This document shows positions 1 through 9,384 of a stretch of 64,000 nucleotides of DNA, in pieces; positions within the stretch are counted from its first letter, which is position 1, and the number at the start of each line of letters is the position of its first letter. The translations under genes and the position numbers were made by a program. The stretch spans positions 1,054,001 to 1,118,000 of the forward strand of contig JANTUC010000014.1 in NCBI GenBank assembly GCA_026873275.1, read 5' to 3'. The notes beneath the pieces are model-generated. The model searched no databases. It had not been told where the DNA came from and saw only the letters and a program-made list of their open reading frames with translations. The DNA comes from Pseudopithomyces maydicus. Its lineage: Eukaryota; Ascomycota; Dothideomycetes; Pleosporales; Didymosphaeriaceae.

Positions 1-336
1 ATACCCAAATTGGCTGTCTGAAACGAACCCAGTTCCTTGATTCAGATCGTCCAAGGACAATCCCGTCTCTTCACTGATCGGGACGAGAACAGAGTATATC
101 GCCGCACTTGCAATTCCCACCATGAGCGTATAAACGCACATACATGCTGTACTCAGAGCCTTGCGACGCGGCGACCAATTGAGCGGGTCATCTGGGTCGG
201 ACGACGGAGCTGGAACGAGCACAATATCTTTCTGGCCAGTCTCTGCATGACGTCCGGACATGGTCCCCAAGAGATCGACAAGGTGAACCGTCCCCGGTAT
301 CTGCATCGCTTCATCCTCGCTCCGGCTATTCGACAT
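1..336 (-). CDS. MFS transporter, N-terminal part (cut by window edge)
   Basis: Reading the minus strand from the ATG at 336 gives 112 codons open to the window edge. The protein begins with a hydrophilic cytoplasmic tail containing VHLVDLLG, then KDIVLVPAPSSDPDDPLNW, then SPRRKALS and a first membrane helix (about residues 59-80). The motif 'VLVPxPSxDPxDPLNW' before helix 1 is typical of a large fungal major facilitator group that exports or imports small molecules and drugs across the plasma membrane. The residues after GTGF (the usual start of helix 2) look unlike the family, so a splice donor may lie within the first 30 bases. The substrate cannot be inferred. The family call is firm; boundaries beyond the edge are unknown. 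Confidence 0.8.
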   Translation of the reverse strand, partial: MSNSRSEDEAMQIPGTVHLVDLLGTMSGRHAETGQKDIVLVPAPSSDPDDPLNWSPRRKALSTACMCVYTLMVGIASAAIYSVLVPISEETGLSLDDLNQGTGFVSDSQFGY

Positions 337-1353
337 GTTGAATCAGATTAACAAGAAATCAAGAAAGGCAATATGAGCAGAAGATCGAGAATTTGTTCAG
401 CAGATAGAGGTATGGATTTATGAACGCATGCGCGGGGCAGATGCGATTGTCCAGAAACAACAAGGTTGCACTGGACTAAGACTGTTTTAAGGTCCATGCC
501 GCGAGATGCTTCAACGAGATACGCCAGTAGCGTTGCTCAGCGGTTTACCGATGCATGATTCGATTAGGGTATGTACATGCGGGGTCGGCATAGGCTCTGG
601 TGCCTACGCTTATCAGCCTCATAGCGGAGGATCTGCAGGTGCTCGGCGGTGATAACGGGTAACCAGATCTGTACTGAGCGAGTGTTGATGATCTATAAGA
701 TGATCAGACGCGGTGTATGTTCTCTATATTTCTTCCTTCCGAGATGCAAATGAACAGCTCGTGCTTACATTAATTCAGTTTCATGTCTTTGAAGTTGACA
801 CAATGTCGAGTGTACACATATAACCGCAAAGGAAGCTACGTAGATACCTCTTTCGTGATTAGCGCTCCTTTAGCGCTTCTCTTGCACCGACTGATCCCCC
901 ACTCTACGCTTGTTATCATACACCCCGCGTTGTTATCATCACGAGTTGCTTCGAAACGAAGATTGTTCCTCGTCGTCTACGAACGCTGATACCGAATTGA
1001 TCGAATGAGCCTTGATCATCCCAGTGACTTAGGTATGCAATCGAATTCAACCAGCAGGGGAGGAGCGATTCCACACTGAACCGAGTGTCGCAAGAATAGT
1101 GCAGTTATGCGAACATCTTCACAATCAACAAGGCGAAATATCATGTAAATATAATCAAACACCAAAAAATTATCGTTAGCCCCAACACTTTACAAATAAC
1201 ATCAGTCTCTTACCAGTATTCAAACTCAATACGAAGAATGACCGAGGAAAAAAAGCACCGACGGATTAAACTCAGACCTCGAGACCATAAGAGTCTAACC
1301 GACACACCCATTTAGAAAAGAAAAAATACCGTTAACTGGTGTAGCTCCTCGTT
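337..1353. other. Intergenic, no gene seen
   Basis: This is the upstream region of the MFS gene and the 3' flank of the next minus-strand gene. The only open frame above 60 codons (783-989, +) has no homology I recognise and no coding-like bias. I see no repeat or RNA gene. Confidence 0.5.
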
Positions 1354-2779
1354 TTATACCCTCGTCCTCGACCCCTCCGAGTCCGCAAACGGATTATCAA
1401 TCTCAGTCCAACCTCCGTCGCTCCCCCAGCCTGTCACTCTCGACTCCCGTCTCTGGGTACCAAGATCGACCTCTCCTACTTCTTCCTCTTCCTCGTCGCG
1501 ATGCTGAGACGGCAGCGGCGTATTCACCGCCACATCCAAATCTGCATCCGCACCGTTTACCTGTGCACCAATGCTAGGGGGACCACGCGGGGATTCATGA
1601 ACGTGAGCATCCACTGGGAGCGCAACCTCTTGACCTTCCTGCGGCGTGGTCTCGTTCGCCAGTAGATTCTCAACGCGGTGGCGAGCAACAAGCTCAATGT
1701 CGGCGGTCTTTTGGTCTTTCGTCTTGCGGTATATGCCGAGGAAGACGAGGGCGAGGTAGATGAACACCCTGTTTGTAACGAATCAGCCAGTACTCGCTCA
1801 GTACGCTTGTATACCATCTCGACAAAAAAGAACAGAAAACAGGAAGCTGGTAAGAAAGCATATTCGCAATCAATCAGGGGATAAAGGAATAAACTTACAT
1901 CAACATCTCCGCCCCCAGCACCATCTTCCACGCAAACAGCGTATTCTGCCTCTCTAACCGCGCATTCATAATCTGCACTCGCCGCGAAGCCGCAACCAAG
2001 CAGATAGGCAGCGCGCCCATCCGCTCCGCATGGTCCACCGGCAGCCGCATGTGGCTCACCATCGTCAACGCAAGGAGCAACATCTGGACGCTCGCTGCGA
2101 GAAGCCCGTCTTGCAGTTGGGGTGCGATGCAGCGCCACATGGATCTGAGGACCACGCAGAGCGAGAATGCGAGCGTGGCGACGGGGAAGACGATGGCGTA
2201 GTATATTAGTGTCCTGTGTTCGTTGGTGTTAGCGGGATCTGTGTGGAAGAAGTGTAGTTGGCAAAGAAGATATATACGTACGATGACTTAAACGCCTCCC
2301 CGAAGCTCCCCATACTCCTCGGATCCGTGGCGTCTTCCCCAAGGTAGTATACCGTCATAGGGGGACGCATAATCTCAGTGTGAGCGCTCGTCCTACTATG
2401 ATACTTGTAGCAGGGTTCTTCCCACTTCGCGTACGCCGTCATGGTGTAGAACGTGTACAGCGCGAGCATGAGCTGGGCGAGGGCAAGGGCGATATGGATG
2501 ATTTGGAAGAAGATGGCATAGCTGGTTAGCCCTGGAGGGAGGGGGTGGACTTAGTGGTTGTTGTATGTATAGCATTAGGGTGGGGACAAAGGGAGGCAGA
2601 TGGATGGATGGATGGATAGGCGCAGTGTAGGAGAAAGGATGTGCTCAACAGCGAGCATGGGTGGTTGGAAACGTAGATATGGCGAGGGAGGACGTACCGA
2701 GCCATTCTCTTGACCTTGCAGCGGCGATGATGCGCTGCCGTCTTGTGAGTTGCCGTGGCAGGTATGTAGGAGGCGCCAT
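1354..2779 (-). CDS. Conserved fungal integral membrane protein, unknown function
   Basis: A four-exon model fits: 2779-2698, 2531-2282, 2213-1899 and 1768-1354. These sum to 1062 nt (353 aa) with every junction in frame and GTACGT, GTACGT and GTAAGT donors. The start is the ATG of MAPPTYLPRQL, just before the first donor. The protein has about five or six hydrophobic segments: YAIFFQIIHIALALAQLML near residues 31-50, LIYYAIVFPVATLAFSLCVV near 112-132, one around LLAASVQMLLLAL, and VFIYLALVFLG near 216-227. A 130-residue hydrophilic tail rich in Asp/Glu follows, ending in SEGSRTRV. I do not recognise the family. The layout (helices then a long acidic cytoplasmic tail) suggests an orphan membrane protein. 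No catalytic motif is visible. Confidence 0.75.
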
Positions 2780-3186
2780 TGCGGGTAGGTAGATGAAGCG
2801 GGTGCGGACAGCGTAGGTATTTGCTTCGTACGGTGCTTGAAATTAGAAAGTGGGCGTGTGTTCATAGATAATCAGAAGCTGCAGCGTGAAACAGTGTCGC
2901 CTTCCCCAGGACCGTGGCCATGGATTTTCGAAATCCCCAACGGTCCATACAATGTGAGTCCGATGCAATTGACGATGCGCTAAAGCCTCCATGATGACAT
3001 ATACGAAAGCGATGGGATTGGAGAATGGAGCGATTCAGAAAGCAAAGGTATTTGATGACTATGATTATAGTCGGCGAAGCCAGCTGCTACATACGTTCCA
3101 TTTTAACATAGGCTTAAGAGGCACCCAAGGAAATACAAAACACCACTAGTACAAGTCCAGATCCGAATACTACGTATTATCGTTCT
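2780..3186. other. Intergenic, 5' flank of membrane-protein gene
   Basis: This short spacer is upstream of the minus-strand start at 2779 and downstream of the next minus-strand stop. Nothing beyond a likely promoter and 3' UTR is visible. Confidence 0.5.
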
Positions 3187-4697
3187 TTACAATCTGCTAC
3201 GGGGAGGCATGTTGGGGAAGTAGCGGTCAGGCAGCCTGTTGCCGTACTCATCGTAGCGGAAGTCCTCCTTTTCTTCGACCCAAACCTATCGCGAGTCAGC
3301 ATTTCAATTCACCATGGGATGATTAGGGTTTGTTTGTGGTCTTCTTACCTCACGCTCATATTCCGGGTTCGGTGGCACTATTTGGATGTCACGATTCAGC
3401 AACTCTTGGTCCCCGAAACCGGGATCGCCCTCGAACTTACGTCGGTAGTTCGCTGCGCCAACGGGCTGTGGGGCCCCGTACTCAGCATAGTCGTTGTATC
3501 GGCTGTACTGGCCTTGCTGGGGCCTGCGCGCATCGCTCTGCATCCAGGAATCCCTTTCCGGAACGCGGTCCTCGAAAGATTCCGGGCGGCGGCCTAGAGG
3601 CTCATTGAAGCGACGCTCCTCGTAGCGCTTCTCCTCATAACGATCGGGACTGCGCTCGTAGTAGCGGGCCTCGACGTGGCGAGGATCACGAGGATCACGC
3701 TCTACGTGCAGGCCGCGCTCGACACGGCGGTCGTCGTGGTGGTGGTCCTGGTGATGGGCCTCATAGTGGGACTCATGGCGAGGTTCGCGGCCGTGCTCGA
3801 CGTAGACCCCACGTTCGTCGTAACGGCGGGGGCGGCCATGCTCGTCGATGACCGTCTCGCGCACGTCGTAGTGGCCAGGTCCGCGGTGCTCATGCTCGAT
3901 GTAGTGCTCCTCGACTCTGCGAGGTCCGCGACGTACGGTGTCATGCTCAACCCACGTCTCTCGCTCCTCGACCACCCTCCTCGGGCCACGGTCGTCTCGC
4001 TCGACCCAGACCTCTCGCTCGTGCCTGTGAGGTCCTTCTTCGTGCCTCACATCGATGTCGATGTCGACGTGCTTGTCGACGTGCACATCGCGGCGTGTGT
4101 CGTGGCGGTCGTGCTTGTCGTGCTTCTCATGCTTCTCGTGCTTTTCGTGGGACTTCTTGCTCGTATCCGGCTCCAGCGCGGTGAGGTATCCGATGACCTC
4201 GGTCAAGCTGGCATGGGCGACAGAGACCTCCTTCTCCCGATTCTCGAGCTTCTCCTTCTCGCTCAGCAGCCAGTAGACGCGGTGGCGCAGACCGACACGG
4301 CGACCGTCGTCAACGTCGCCAGCTACGCGCTCCGTGTGTGGTGTGATGTTCTCGAGGGCGCCGCGAACGTCGCGCATGGCACCGTACACCCACTTGGCCT
4401 TTTCGGGGTTTGCTTCGAGCGCATCGTGGACTTCCTTGACGGCGAGCAGGCGACGCACTTCGTCGAGGTCCTGCAGAAGGAGTGGGTGGTTAGCAAACAC
4501 GGCTACCGACATGTGGTCTCGGACATGCTTACAGAGCGGACCCGGCCGATCAAGCGCACGTAAACAGCATTCGCAGGACCGACGTCGCGCAGTCGCTTGG
4601 CCTTGTACAGGAACTCGCCCAGCTTGTAAGCCCCGCCGATGGCAGCCACGGCTCCGCCAGCGGACACAAGCTTCCCCAGGTCGTTTCCTTTCGCCAT
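3187..4697 (-). CDS. Helical N-terminal domain plus long His/Arg/Asp/Glu-rich repeat protein
   Basis: Three exons, 4697-4533, 4470-3349 and 3285-3187 (165+1122+99 nt), give 461 aa in frame with GTAAGC and GTAAGA donors. Residues 1-145 are a compact, probably helical domain. It has a small hydrophobic segment (GGAVAAIGGAYKLGEFLY) and a VRLIGRVRSDLDEVRRLL stretch reminiscent of the N-terminal helical bundles of fungal HeLo-like/STAND proteins; that likeness is my inference. Residues about 150-345 are an extremely charged low-complexity region: HEKHEKHEKHDKHDRHD, then imperfect units of roughly 20-25 residues around GPRR/GRPRR with VWVER, TWVEH and VYVEH. The C-terminus is ordered-looking (VWVEEKEDFRYDEYGNRLPD). 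No enzyme motif is present. The charged part is probably disordered and could bind metal, nucleic acid or a partner. Confidence 0.8.
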
Positions 4698-5078
4698 GTT
4701 TGTTAAGCGCCCGTCGGCGTCAGGTCACGGATGGGGCCGGTGGAGGGCGGGACGTGATCTCGGTGGGCTCAATGTGCGGGTATAGAGCTTGTGGAGCTTT
4801 GCGGTCCGTGTCGCAGCATGCCGCGCACACTACAGGGACACTTGCGGTGGTGTTGTGGTGGGTGTGGAGCTGTTGTTGTCAGCTCCACGCTGGAAATTGG
4901 GGGCTGGGAGAGCTAAACCGCATGAGGAACTTGGTAAACTCGATTCGCCAGCCTGCATAGAGGGTGCATGGGCCGCATCACCAATATAGGGAACATGAAA
5001 CTGAGGCACGAGCCTGGACACGTTCGTGGGCACGAAAACTTCTGCGTCGAGCTGGTTGTGGTCTTCTCCGACCTGCAT
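4698..5078. other. Intergenic, promoter of the charged repeat protein
   Basis: This lies between the stop of the augmin-like gene and the start of the downstream minus-strand gene. It presumably holds the promoter of the latter and the 3' UTR of the former. No other feature is seen. Confidence 0.45.
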
Positions 5079-6690
5079 CTATCTGCCGTACTTTGCGATG
5101 AACGCCCTCACCTTCGGATCGTCCAAGCTTATCTGATTGACCTCGGCACTCAGCAACTGCTCGTTGGCATCGTCCAACTTGTCGTCCATCGCCTTCAATT
5201 CATCCTCCAGCTTCGTGTCGGTCAAGTTGATCTGTTGATACGGTGTGTGCTTGTATAACGGGCCAAGGATCAACCGCACATCACCATCTGCCTTGCTTAG
5301 TCGCTCCGCCAACATGCTCTGTGTTGATGCGGAAGCCGAGCTGTAGTGATCTTGAATTTTCTTCGCTCGCTCTAACTGGGTCCTGGCTAAAGACTCTCGG
5401 AGAGCTTCAATGTCATCCTGGTTGAAGGAAACATTCGCATGCCGAAGTGCATCCTGGAGCGCTGGTGGTAGATCTAGTGCTTTGCTGGGTTTTAGTTTGA
5501 GCGCAGGCGAAAAGATAGAGTTCCTAGCTGATAAGCTCCGTCGTGGCTTAGGTTTAGTCAATTCTGCTTCAACGTCTGGCATGCGTCTGGCAGCTGCCTG
5601 GCTGATGTGCGCAAGAGCTTGCTGAAACTCGTCCACATCCTTGGTCCACCCCCCGACCGTGTCAAGGCGCTTAGCCATATACTCCAAGGTGGTGATCACG
5701 TAGTTCGACCATGCACTCCGGGCTTGTGATTTTTCTCTCTCCTTCCGTTCCTTTGAATCCATCATGGGCTTCCTGAATTCGTGTTCTACCACCATTTCGG
5801 CGATGGATGCAATCTCAGTGTGTAAATCTTCCAGCTCAGCTTGAAGAGCAGCTTTGTGCTCCCGAAGCTCTTCCTCGGAAGCTGAGGGAAGCTGGTCGGG
5901 AGAATGATTCGCCAGGCTGGTGAGATAGACGGTATCGACCTTGGCTTTGGTCTCTGCTGTTCGGTACGAGATGACAGCCTTGCACCATTGCTCTATGGAT
6001 TCTTCGTCCTTGTTGGCTTCGGGTTCGGCCAAGATGTGCGAAACAATGCCAGGGAGACGACTGAGGATTTGATCATCGGAGGCCAACCGGTCATTCAAAT
6101 AGGCTGTCAACGTGGATTTCTCCGCTTCCACGTCGCGCAGCGTGTCGGCAAGCTGTTCGTTAACAGTTGTAATAACATCGTCTGTCGCTACATCCAGTCT
6201 CGCCTTTTCCTGGTGCTCTTTGCGTTTCCTCTCGTTGTTTGAATGCTGGACCTGCAGGTTCGGCTTGTCGAGTGCCTTCAATTTCATGAGGGCATCTTTC
6301 TGTGCTTCTAGCACTTTGCACTGCTCCTCAATGGCTGCAGTCGATGTTTGGAGCGAGTCAATGGCAAAAGCAATCTCTGAATCCAAGATGGGGCGACTGG
6401 TTCCCTCCTCGGCATCATACTGATGCAGAATACCTTTCTTTCTCAGCGTCTGGTAGCTAGGAAAATGTTAGATCAGGGTTATACATGAGCACGCTCTATG
6501 CTTACAGTTCCAGCTCTTCCTTGGTCAGTAGAGTGTCCTCGTGCAGGTACTCATCGATCCATGCCGCAGCCTCTCGCTTGATGTGGTCATGTTCAAATGC
6601 AGCAAGCACGTGGTCGAGGTTTAGCTGCGCATCCAGGCCTCTTTCCTCCAGCACATTTAGCAGGTGATGTGCGGCTCGCTCCTCGGCCAT
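5079..6690 (-). CDS. Augmin complex subunit 3-like coiled-coil protein (HAUS3-like)
   Basis: Two exons, 6690-6506 and 6456-5079 (185+1378 nt), give 520 aa. The junction restores EELELYQTLRKKG. Residues about 40-105 read AAWIDEYLHEDTLLTKEELE, then RPILDSEIAFAIDSL. This mirrors the N-terminal HAUS3 signature, in which a W-containing helix precedes 'NVLSxxELxAFxxLxKxGxPILxGxxLxEAL'. The rest is long coiled coil with few Pro/Gly except a basic patch (PKPRRSLSARNS) near residue 355. Augmin recruits gamma-tubulin to spindle microtubules to branch new ones, and it is present in filamentous ascomycetes but absent from budding yeast. Metazoan HAUS3 is about 600 aa, so the size fits. It shares a 228-bp promoter with thymidylate synthase. 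The assignment rests on pattern, not a search. Confidence 0.65.
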
Positions 6691-6821
6691 TGTGTGGGAA
6701 AAGTGTGGTGTTGTTGATTCGATGTCTGGGCGGTGAGGACCAAACTAGTTAGCTTGCTGACCTCCCTCCACTCGGGCACCAGGCACCATGGGCGGGCATT
6801 AAGTGCACATGCGTAGCGTAG

Positions 6822-6827
6822 TCGCGT
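6822..6827 (-). promoter_or_regulatory. MCB-like site ACGCGA
   Basis: The minus strand reads ACGCGA, a variant of the MBF-binding MluI cell-cycle box. It sits 92 bp before the thymidylate synthase ATG and 15 bp from the perfect box. Confidence 0.45.
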
Positions 6828-6841
6828 TTTCCATGCCCGCG

Positions 6842-6847
6842 ACGCGT
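6842..6847 (+). promoter_or_regulatory. MluI cell-cycle box ACGCGT
   Basis: A perfect palindromic ACGCGT lies 72 bp upstream of the thymidylate synthase start. In budding yeast the same element drives G1/S expression of the orthologous gene through MBF. Its function here is inferred from position and sequence. Confidence 0.55.
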
Positions 6848-6918
6848 AGCGCGACAACCACTCAGTTCCAGTCACCTTCCCATTCACTCTCGCCATACAC
6901 ACACCCACACAAACGAAC

Positions 6919-7956
6919 ATGCCTCCTTCAGCCGTTGAACCAGTCATCACGGCCTCGAATGCTTCTGTGCCTGCTAAAGAAGCGCCTTCAAACAGCACCA
7001 CGCCCACAACGAGCAGGCCTGCGCACGAAGAATACCAGTATCTTGATCTGATCCGCGATATCCTCCGCCATGGAGAGCACCGCCCAGATCGGACAGGCAC
7101 CGGCACATACTCGATATTCGCGCCGCCCCAAATGAAATTCGCTCTGTCCCGCCCCGCCCAAGACCCCTCGCAGCCCGACGAGCTCATCCTCCCGCTGCTC
7201 ACCACAAAGCGCGCCTTCCTCCGCGCCATCGTAGGCGAGCTGCTCTGGTTCGTCGCCGGCAGCACCTCTTCTAAGCCCCTCTCCGAAGCTGGCATCAAGA
7301 TCTGGGACGGCAATGGCTCACGCGAGTTCCTCGACTCGGTGGGCCTGTCGCACCACGAGGAGGGCGATTTGGGCCCTGTATATGGCTTCCAATGGCGCCA
7401 CTTTGGCGCCGAGTACAAGGGCCATGGTGCCGACTACACGGGCCAGGGTGTCGATCAGCTTGCGGAAGTGGTGGACAAGCTGAAGAACAAGCCTTACGAC
7501 CGCCGCATCATACTCAGCGCCTGGAACCCGGCAGACCTCAAGAAGATGGCCCTGCCGCCGTGCCACATGTTTGCGCAATTCTACGTTTCGTTTCCCAGGG
7601 GGACGGAGACAGAGGCGAAGCCAAGGGGCGTGCTGCATAGTATTCTCTACCAAAGGAGTTGCGACATGGGTCTTGGGGTTCCGTTCAACATCGCAAGTTA
7701 TGCTTTGTTGACCCACATGCTCGCTCAGGCATGCGACCTCACGCCTGGAACATTTACACATACCATGGGCGACGCACATGTCTACGTGGACCACGTCGAT
7801 GCCTTGAAGATACAGCTCGAACGCGAGCCTAGAGAGTTCCCCACGCTCAAGATCAACAAGGAGGTGGGCTGCAGCATTGACGGGTGGAAAGCAGAGGATT
7901 TTGAGGTGCTGGGGTACAAGCCGCACCCGACGATTCCGATGAAGATGAGTGTATGA
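6919..7956 (+). CDS. TMP1: Thymidylate synthase
   Basis: An intronless frame of 345 aa. The enzyme methylates dUMP to dTMP using 5,10-methylene-tetrahydrofolate, the only de novo source of thymidylate. The family signatures are in order: HRPDRTGTGT near residue 54, the LLTTKRAFLRAIVGELLWF stretch near 93-111, GPVYGFQWRHFG near 152, DRRIILSAWNP near 194, the catalytic cysteine in ALPPCHMF (C215), QRSCDMGLGVPFN, and HTMGDAHVYxDH. An N-terminal extension of about 35 residues, rich in Ser/Thr/Pro, precedes the conserved core. Length matches fungal orthologues. It is divergent from the augmin-like gene with MCB boxes between them, consistent with S-phase expression. Confidence 0.98.
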   Translation: MPPSAVEPVITASNASVPAKEAPSNSTTPTTSRPAHEEYQYLDLIRDILRHGEHRPDRTGTGTYSIFAPPQMKFALSRPAQDPSQPDELILPLLTTKRAFLRAIVGELLWFVAGSTSSKPLSEAGIKIWDGNGSREFLDSVGLSHHEEGDLGPVYGFQWRHFGAEYKGHGADYTGQGVDQLAEVVDKLKNKPYDRRIILSAWNPADLKKMALPPCHMFAQFYVSFPRGTETEAKPRGVLHSILYQRSCDMGLGVPFNIASYALLTHMLAQACDLTPGTFTHTMGDAHVYVDHVDALKIQLEREPREFPTLKINKEVGCSIDGWKAEDFEVLGYKPHPTIPMKMSV

Positions 7957-8196
7957 GTTCGCTTGTATAATTATGACGCTATGTTGGAATGTAAATGTGT
8001 ATACATGGTAATCATTTGGATGGTTTTGTGCATAGAGCTGGCTTGGCTTGGAAAGACGATGCCAATATACAACCTGTGACATTTTAACTTGCACAATTAC
8101 CTGTTGGTCCCTAAACGACCCGCCGTATACAATCTAAGCAGACCATCGCCCTCTATTCCCCCACCATGGCACGACAGAAAGGTACAAACACACCCA
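7957..8196. other. Intergenic, 3' flank of thymidylate synthase
   Basis: A+T-rich 3' flank. The longer plus-strand frame through 8089-8631 has no coding character I trust. Confidence 0.4.
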
Positions 8197-8517
8197 TCAC
8201 CTCGTATAATCATGAGCATCACGCTCCGAAATCCTGAAATAATCATCATCCAATCTCGGCATCTCAATCCCACGACGTTCCGCCAACTGCACCCAGTCCA
8301 AAACCGGTCGAATCCACAGCTCCGTACATGCGTCGTTCCTTCCATTCTTGGTCCTTTTTTCCTTTACAACAGGCCACTCCGCCTCCCCCATCGAACACAT
8401 CCGCACACACTTCTCAAACCACTCCTCCACGCCCCAAAACTCCACATGAGCGACCACCCGGATCTTTACGTTCCATATAACTATCCGTTTGTGTTGCATG
8501 CACATGCTGAATATCAC
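8197..8517 (-). CDS. Small hypothetical protein or gene fragment
   Basis: A 106-codon frame with protein-like composition: WNVKIRVVAHVEFWGVEEWF, then a Lys/Arg-rich middle, then ELWIRPVLDWVQLAERRGIE and a terminal LDDDYFRISERDAHDYTR. The amphipathic pattern and Trp content look like a real domain, but there is no convincing start. The annotated start codon is followed by only a few residues before the conserved-looking part, and upstream sequence has stops unless an intron is assumed. It may be the 3' exon of a gene whose 5' part lies at 8534-8740, overlapping the next gene's start, or a decayed fragment. I do not recognise the family. Confidence 0.35.
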   Translation of the reverse strand: MIFSMCMQHKRIVIWNVKIRVVAHVEFWGVEEWFEKCVRMCSMGEAEWPVVKEKRTKNGRNDACTELWIRPVLDWVQLAERRGIEMPRLDDDYFRISERDAHDYTR

Positions 8518-8738
8518 GAAAATGACATGCCTATCAGAAGTAAGAGCCGCCCCCAGGTGGCGCTCGAGAACAGTTTAATGCAGGCTTACGTGAGACCAAG
8601 CTATTACACCGATGCTTTGACACGTACATAATATAAATATATGCAATTACCGTGTCTACATAAAATACTCTTCTCCCACTTCGACAAACCTCAGCCCGTC
8701 TACTCGAAGCTTCAAAGCTGGTCATCTCAACGTATCTC

Positions 8739-9203
8739 ATGATGCCCACTCCAAAAATACACCCGTTCTACCGACTTTGGTTCACCACAATCGATCCCTT
8801 CGTTCTCATCATCACAGTTGGGGTCTGCATCTTCTCGCCGTCTGTTATTCTAGAAACATTCGTATCTCCATCACTGGTACCATACGACCCCTTGTCCCAC
8901 GGTCCACTACTCTGGCAGAGCGCTGCATTGTATGCGTTTATGGTGGTCATTTTCGGGGGATTATTACGTGCCTCAGATGACTTGAAGGTGTGGAGGATCG
9001 TGCAGGGAGCAACTTTGATGGTGGACATTGCGCTATTGGCTACCATGTGGGTGGTTTTGAAGCAGCAGTCAAGACTAGAGATTGGGGCGTTGAAGGGTGG
9101 AGATTGGTTCAATGGGGGCTTTACGATTTGGGTTGCGGTTATCAGGGCGGCTTTCTTGAGCGGAATCGGCGTGGGAGAGGAGAGCAAGGCGAAGAGGAGA
9201 TAG
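8739..9203 (+). CDS. DUF7704-type four-helix membrane protein
   Basis: A 154-aa intronless protein starting MMPTPKIHPFYRLWF. The N-terminal 'P-x-I-x-PFYRLWFTxxDPF' pattern followed by four hydrophobic helices matches small fungal membrane proteins of the DUF7704 type. The helices lie at about residues 20-38, 60-76, 90-106 and 128-143, with a conserved-looking DLKVWRIVQGATLMVD. The function of the family is unknown. The C-terminus is short and basic (EESKAKRR). No signal peptide is separate from helix 1. The family name is from pattern memory; the membrane topology is directly visible. Confidence 0.7.
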   Translation: MMPTPKIHPFYRLWFTTIDPFVLIITVGVCIFSPSVILETFVSPSLVPYDPLSHGPLLWQSAALYAFMVVIFGGLLRASDDLKVWRIVQGATLMVDIALLATMWVVLKQQSRLEIGALKGGDWFNGGFTIWVAVIRAAFLSGIGVGEESKAKRR

Positions 9204-9384
9204 GACAATGATTGGAGGGTAATATTCGATCACCCTCTGGAAGCCTTCGCTTTGCTGGGCATTATTCAGTACGTGCTTAAATGTGAATTGGATTTTTTCC
9301 TATAAGATATTCATGCGACCTCCACGCACGTATAAATTACGATAACAATCAACATCTAGCGGGTTGAGAACCCAAAGAAAAAAA

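Larger units (their letters stand above)
6691..6918. promoter_or_regulatory. Bidirectional promoter, HAUS3-like / thymidylate synthase
   Basis: This 228-bp gap separates two divergent start codons. It contains two MluI cell-cycle box cores, listed separately, which are the classical S-phase element of fungal thymidylate synthase genes. No clear TATA box is visible. Confidence 0.6.

Noticed and set aside
783..989. 68-codon plus-strand frame
   Set aside because: Short, no motif, and isolated in the MFS upstream region.
3676..4563. 295-codon plus-strand frame with hydrophobic composition
   Set aside because: It is antisense to the charged repeat gene. The His/Asp/Arg codons read backwards give Val/Leu/Ala and few stops, so the openness is a by-product.
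8534..8749. Minus-strand exon that could extend the 8197-8517 fragment
   Set aside because: It overlaps the DUF7704-type start codon, and no combination of start and donor gives a convincing join.
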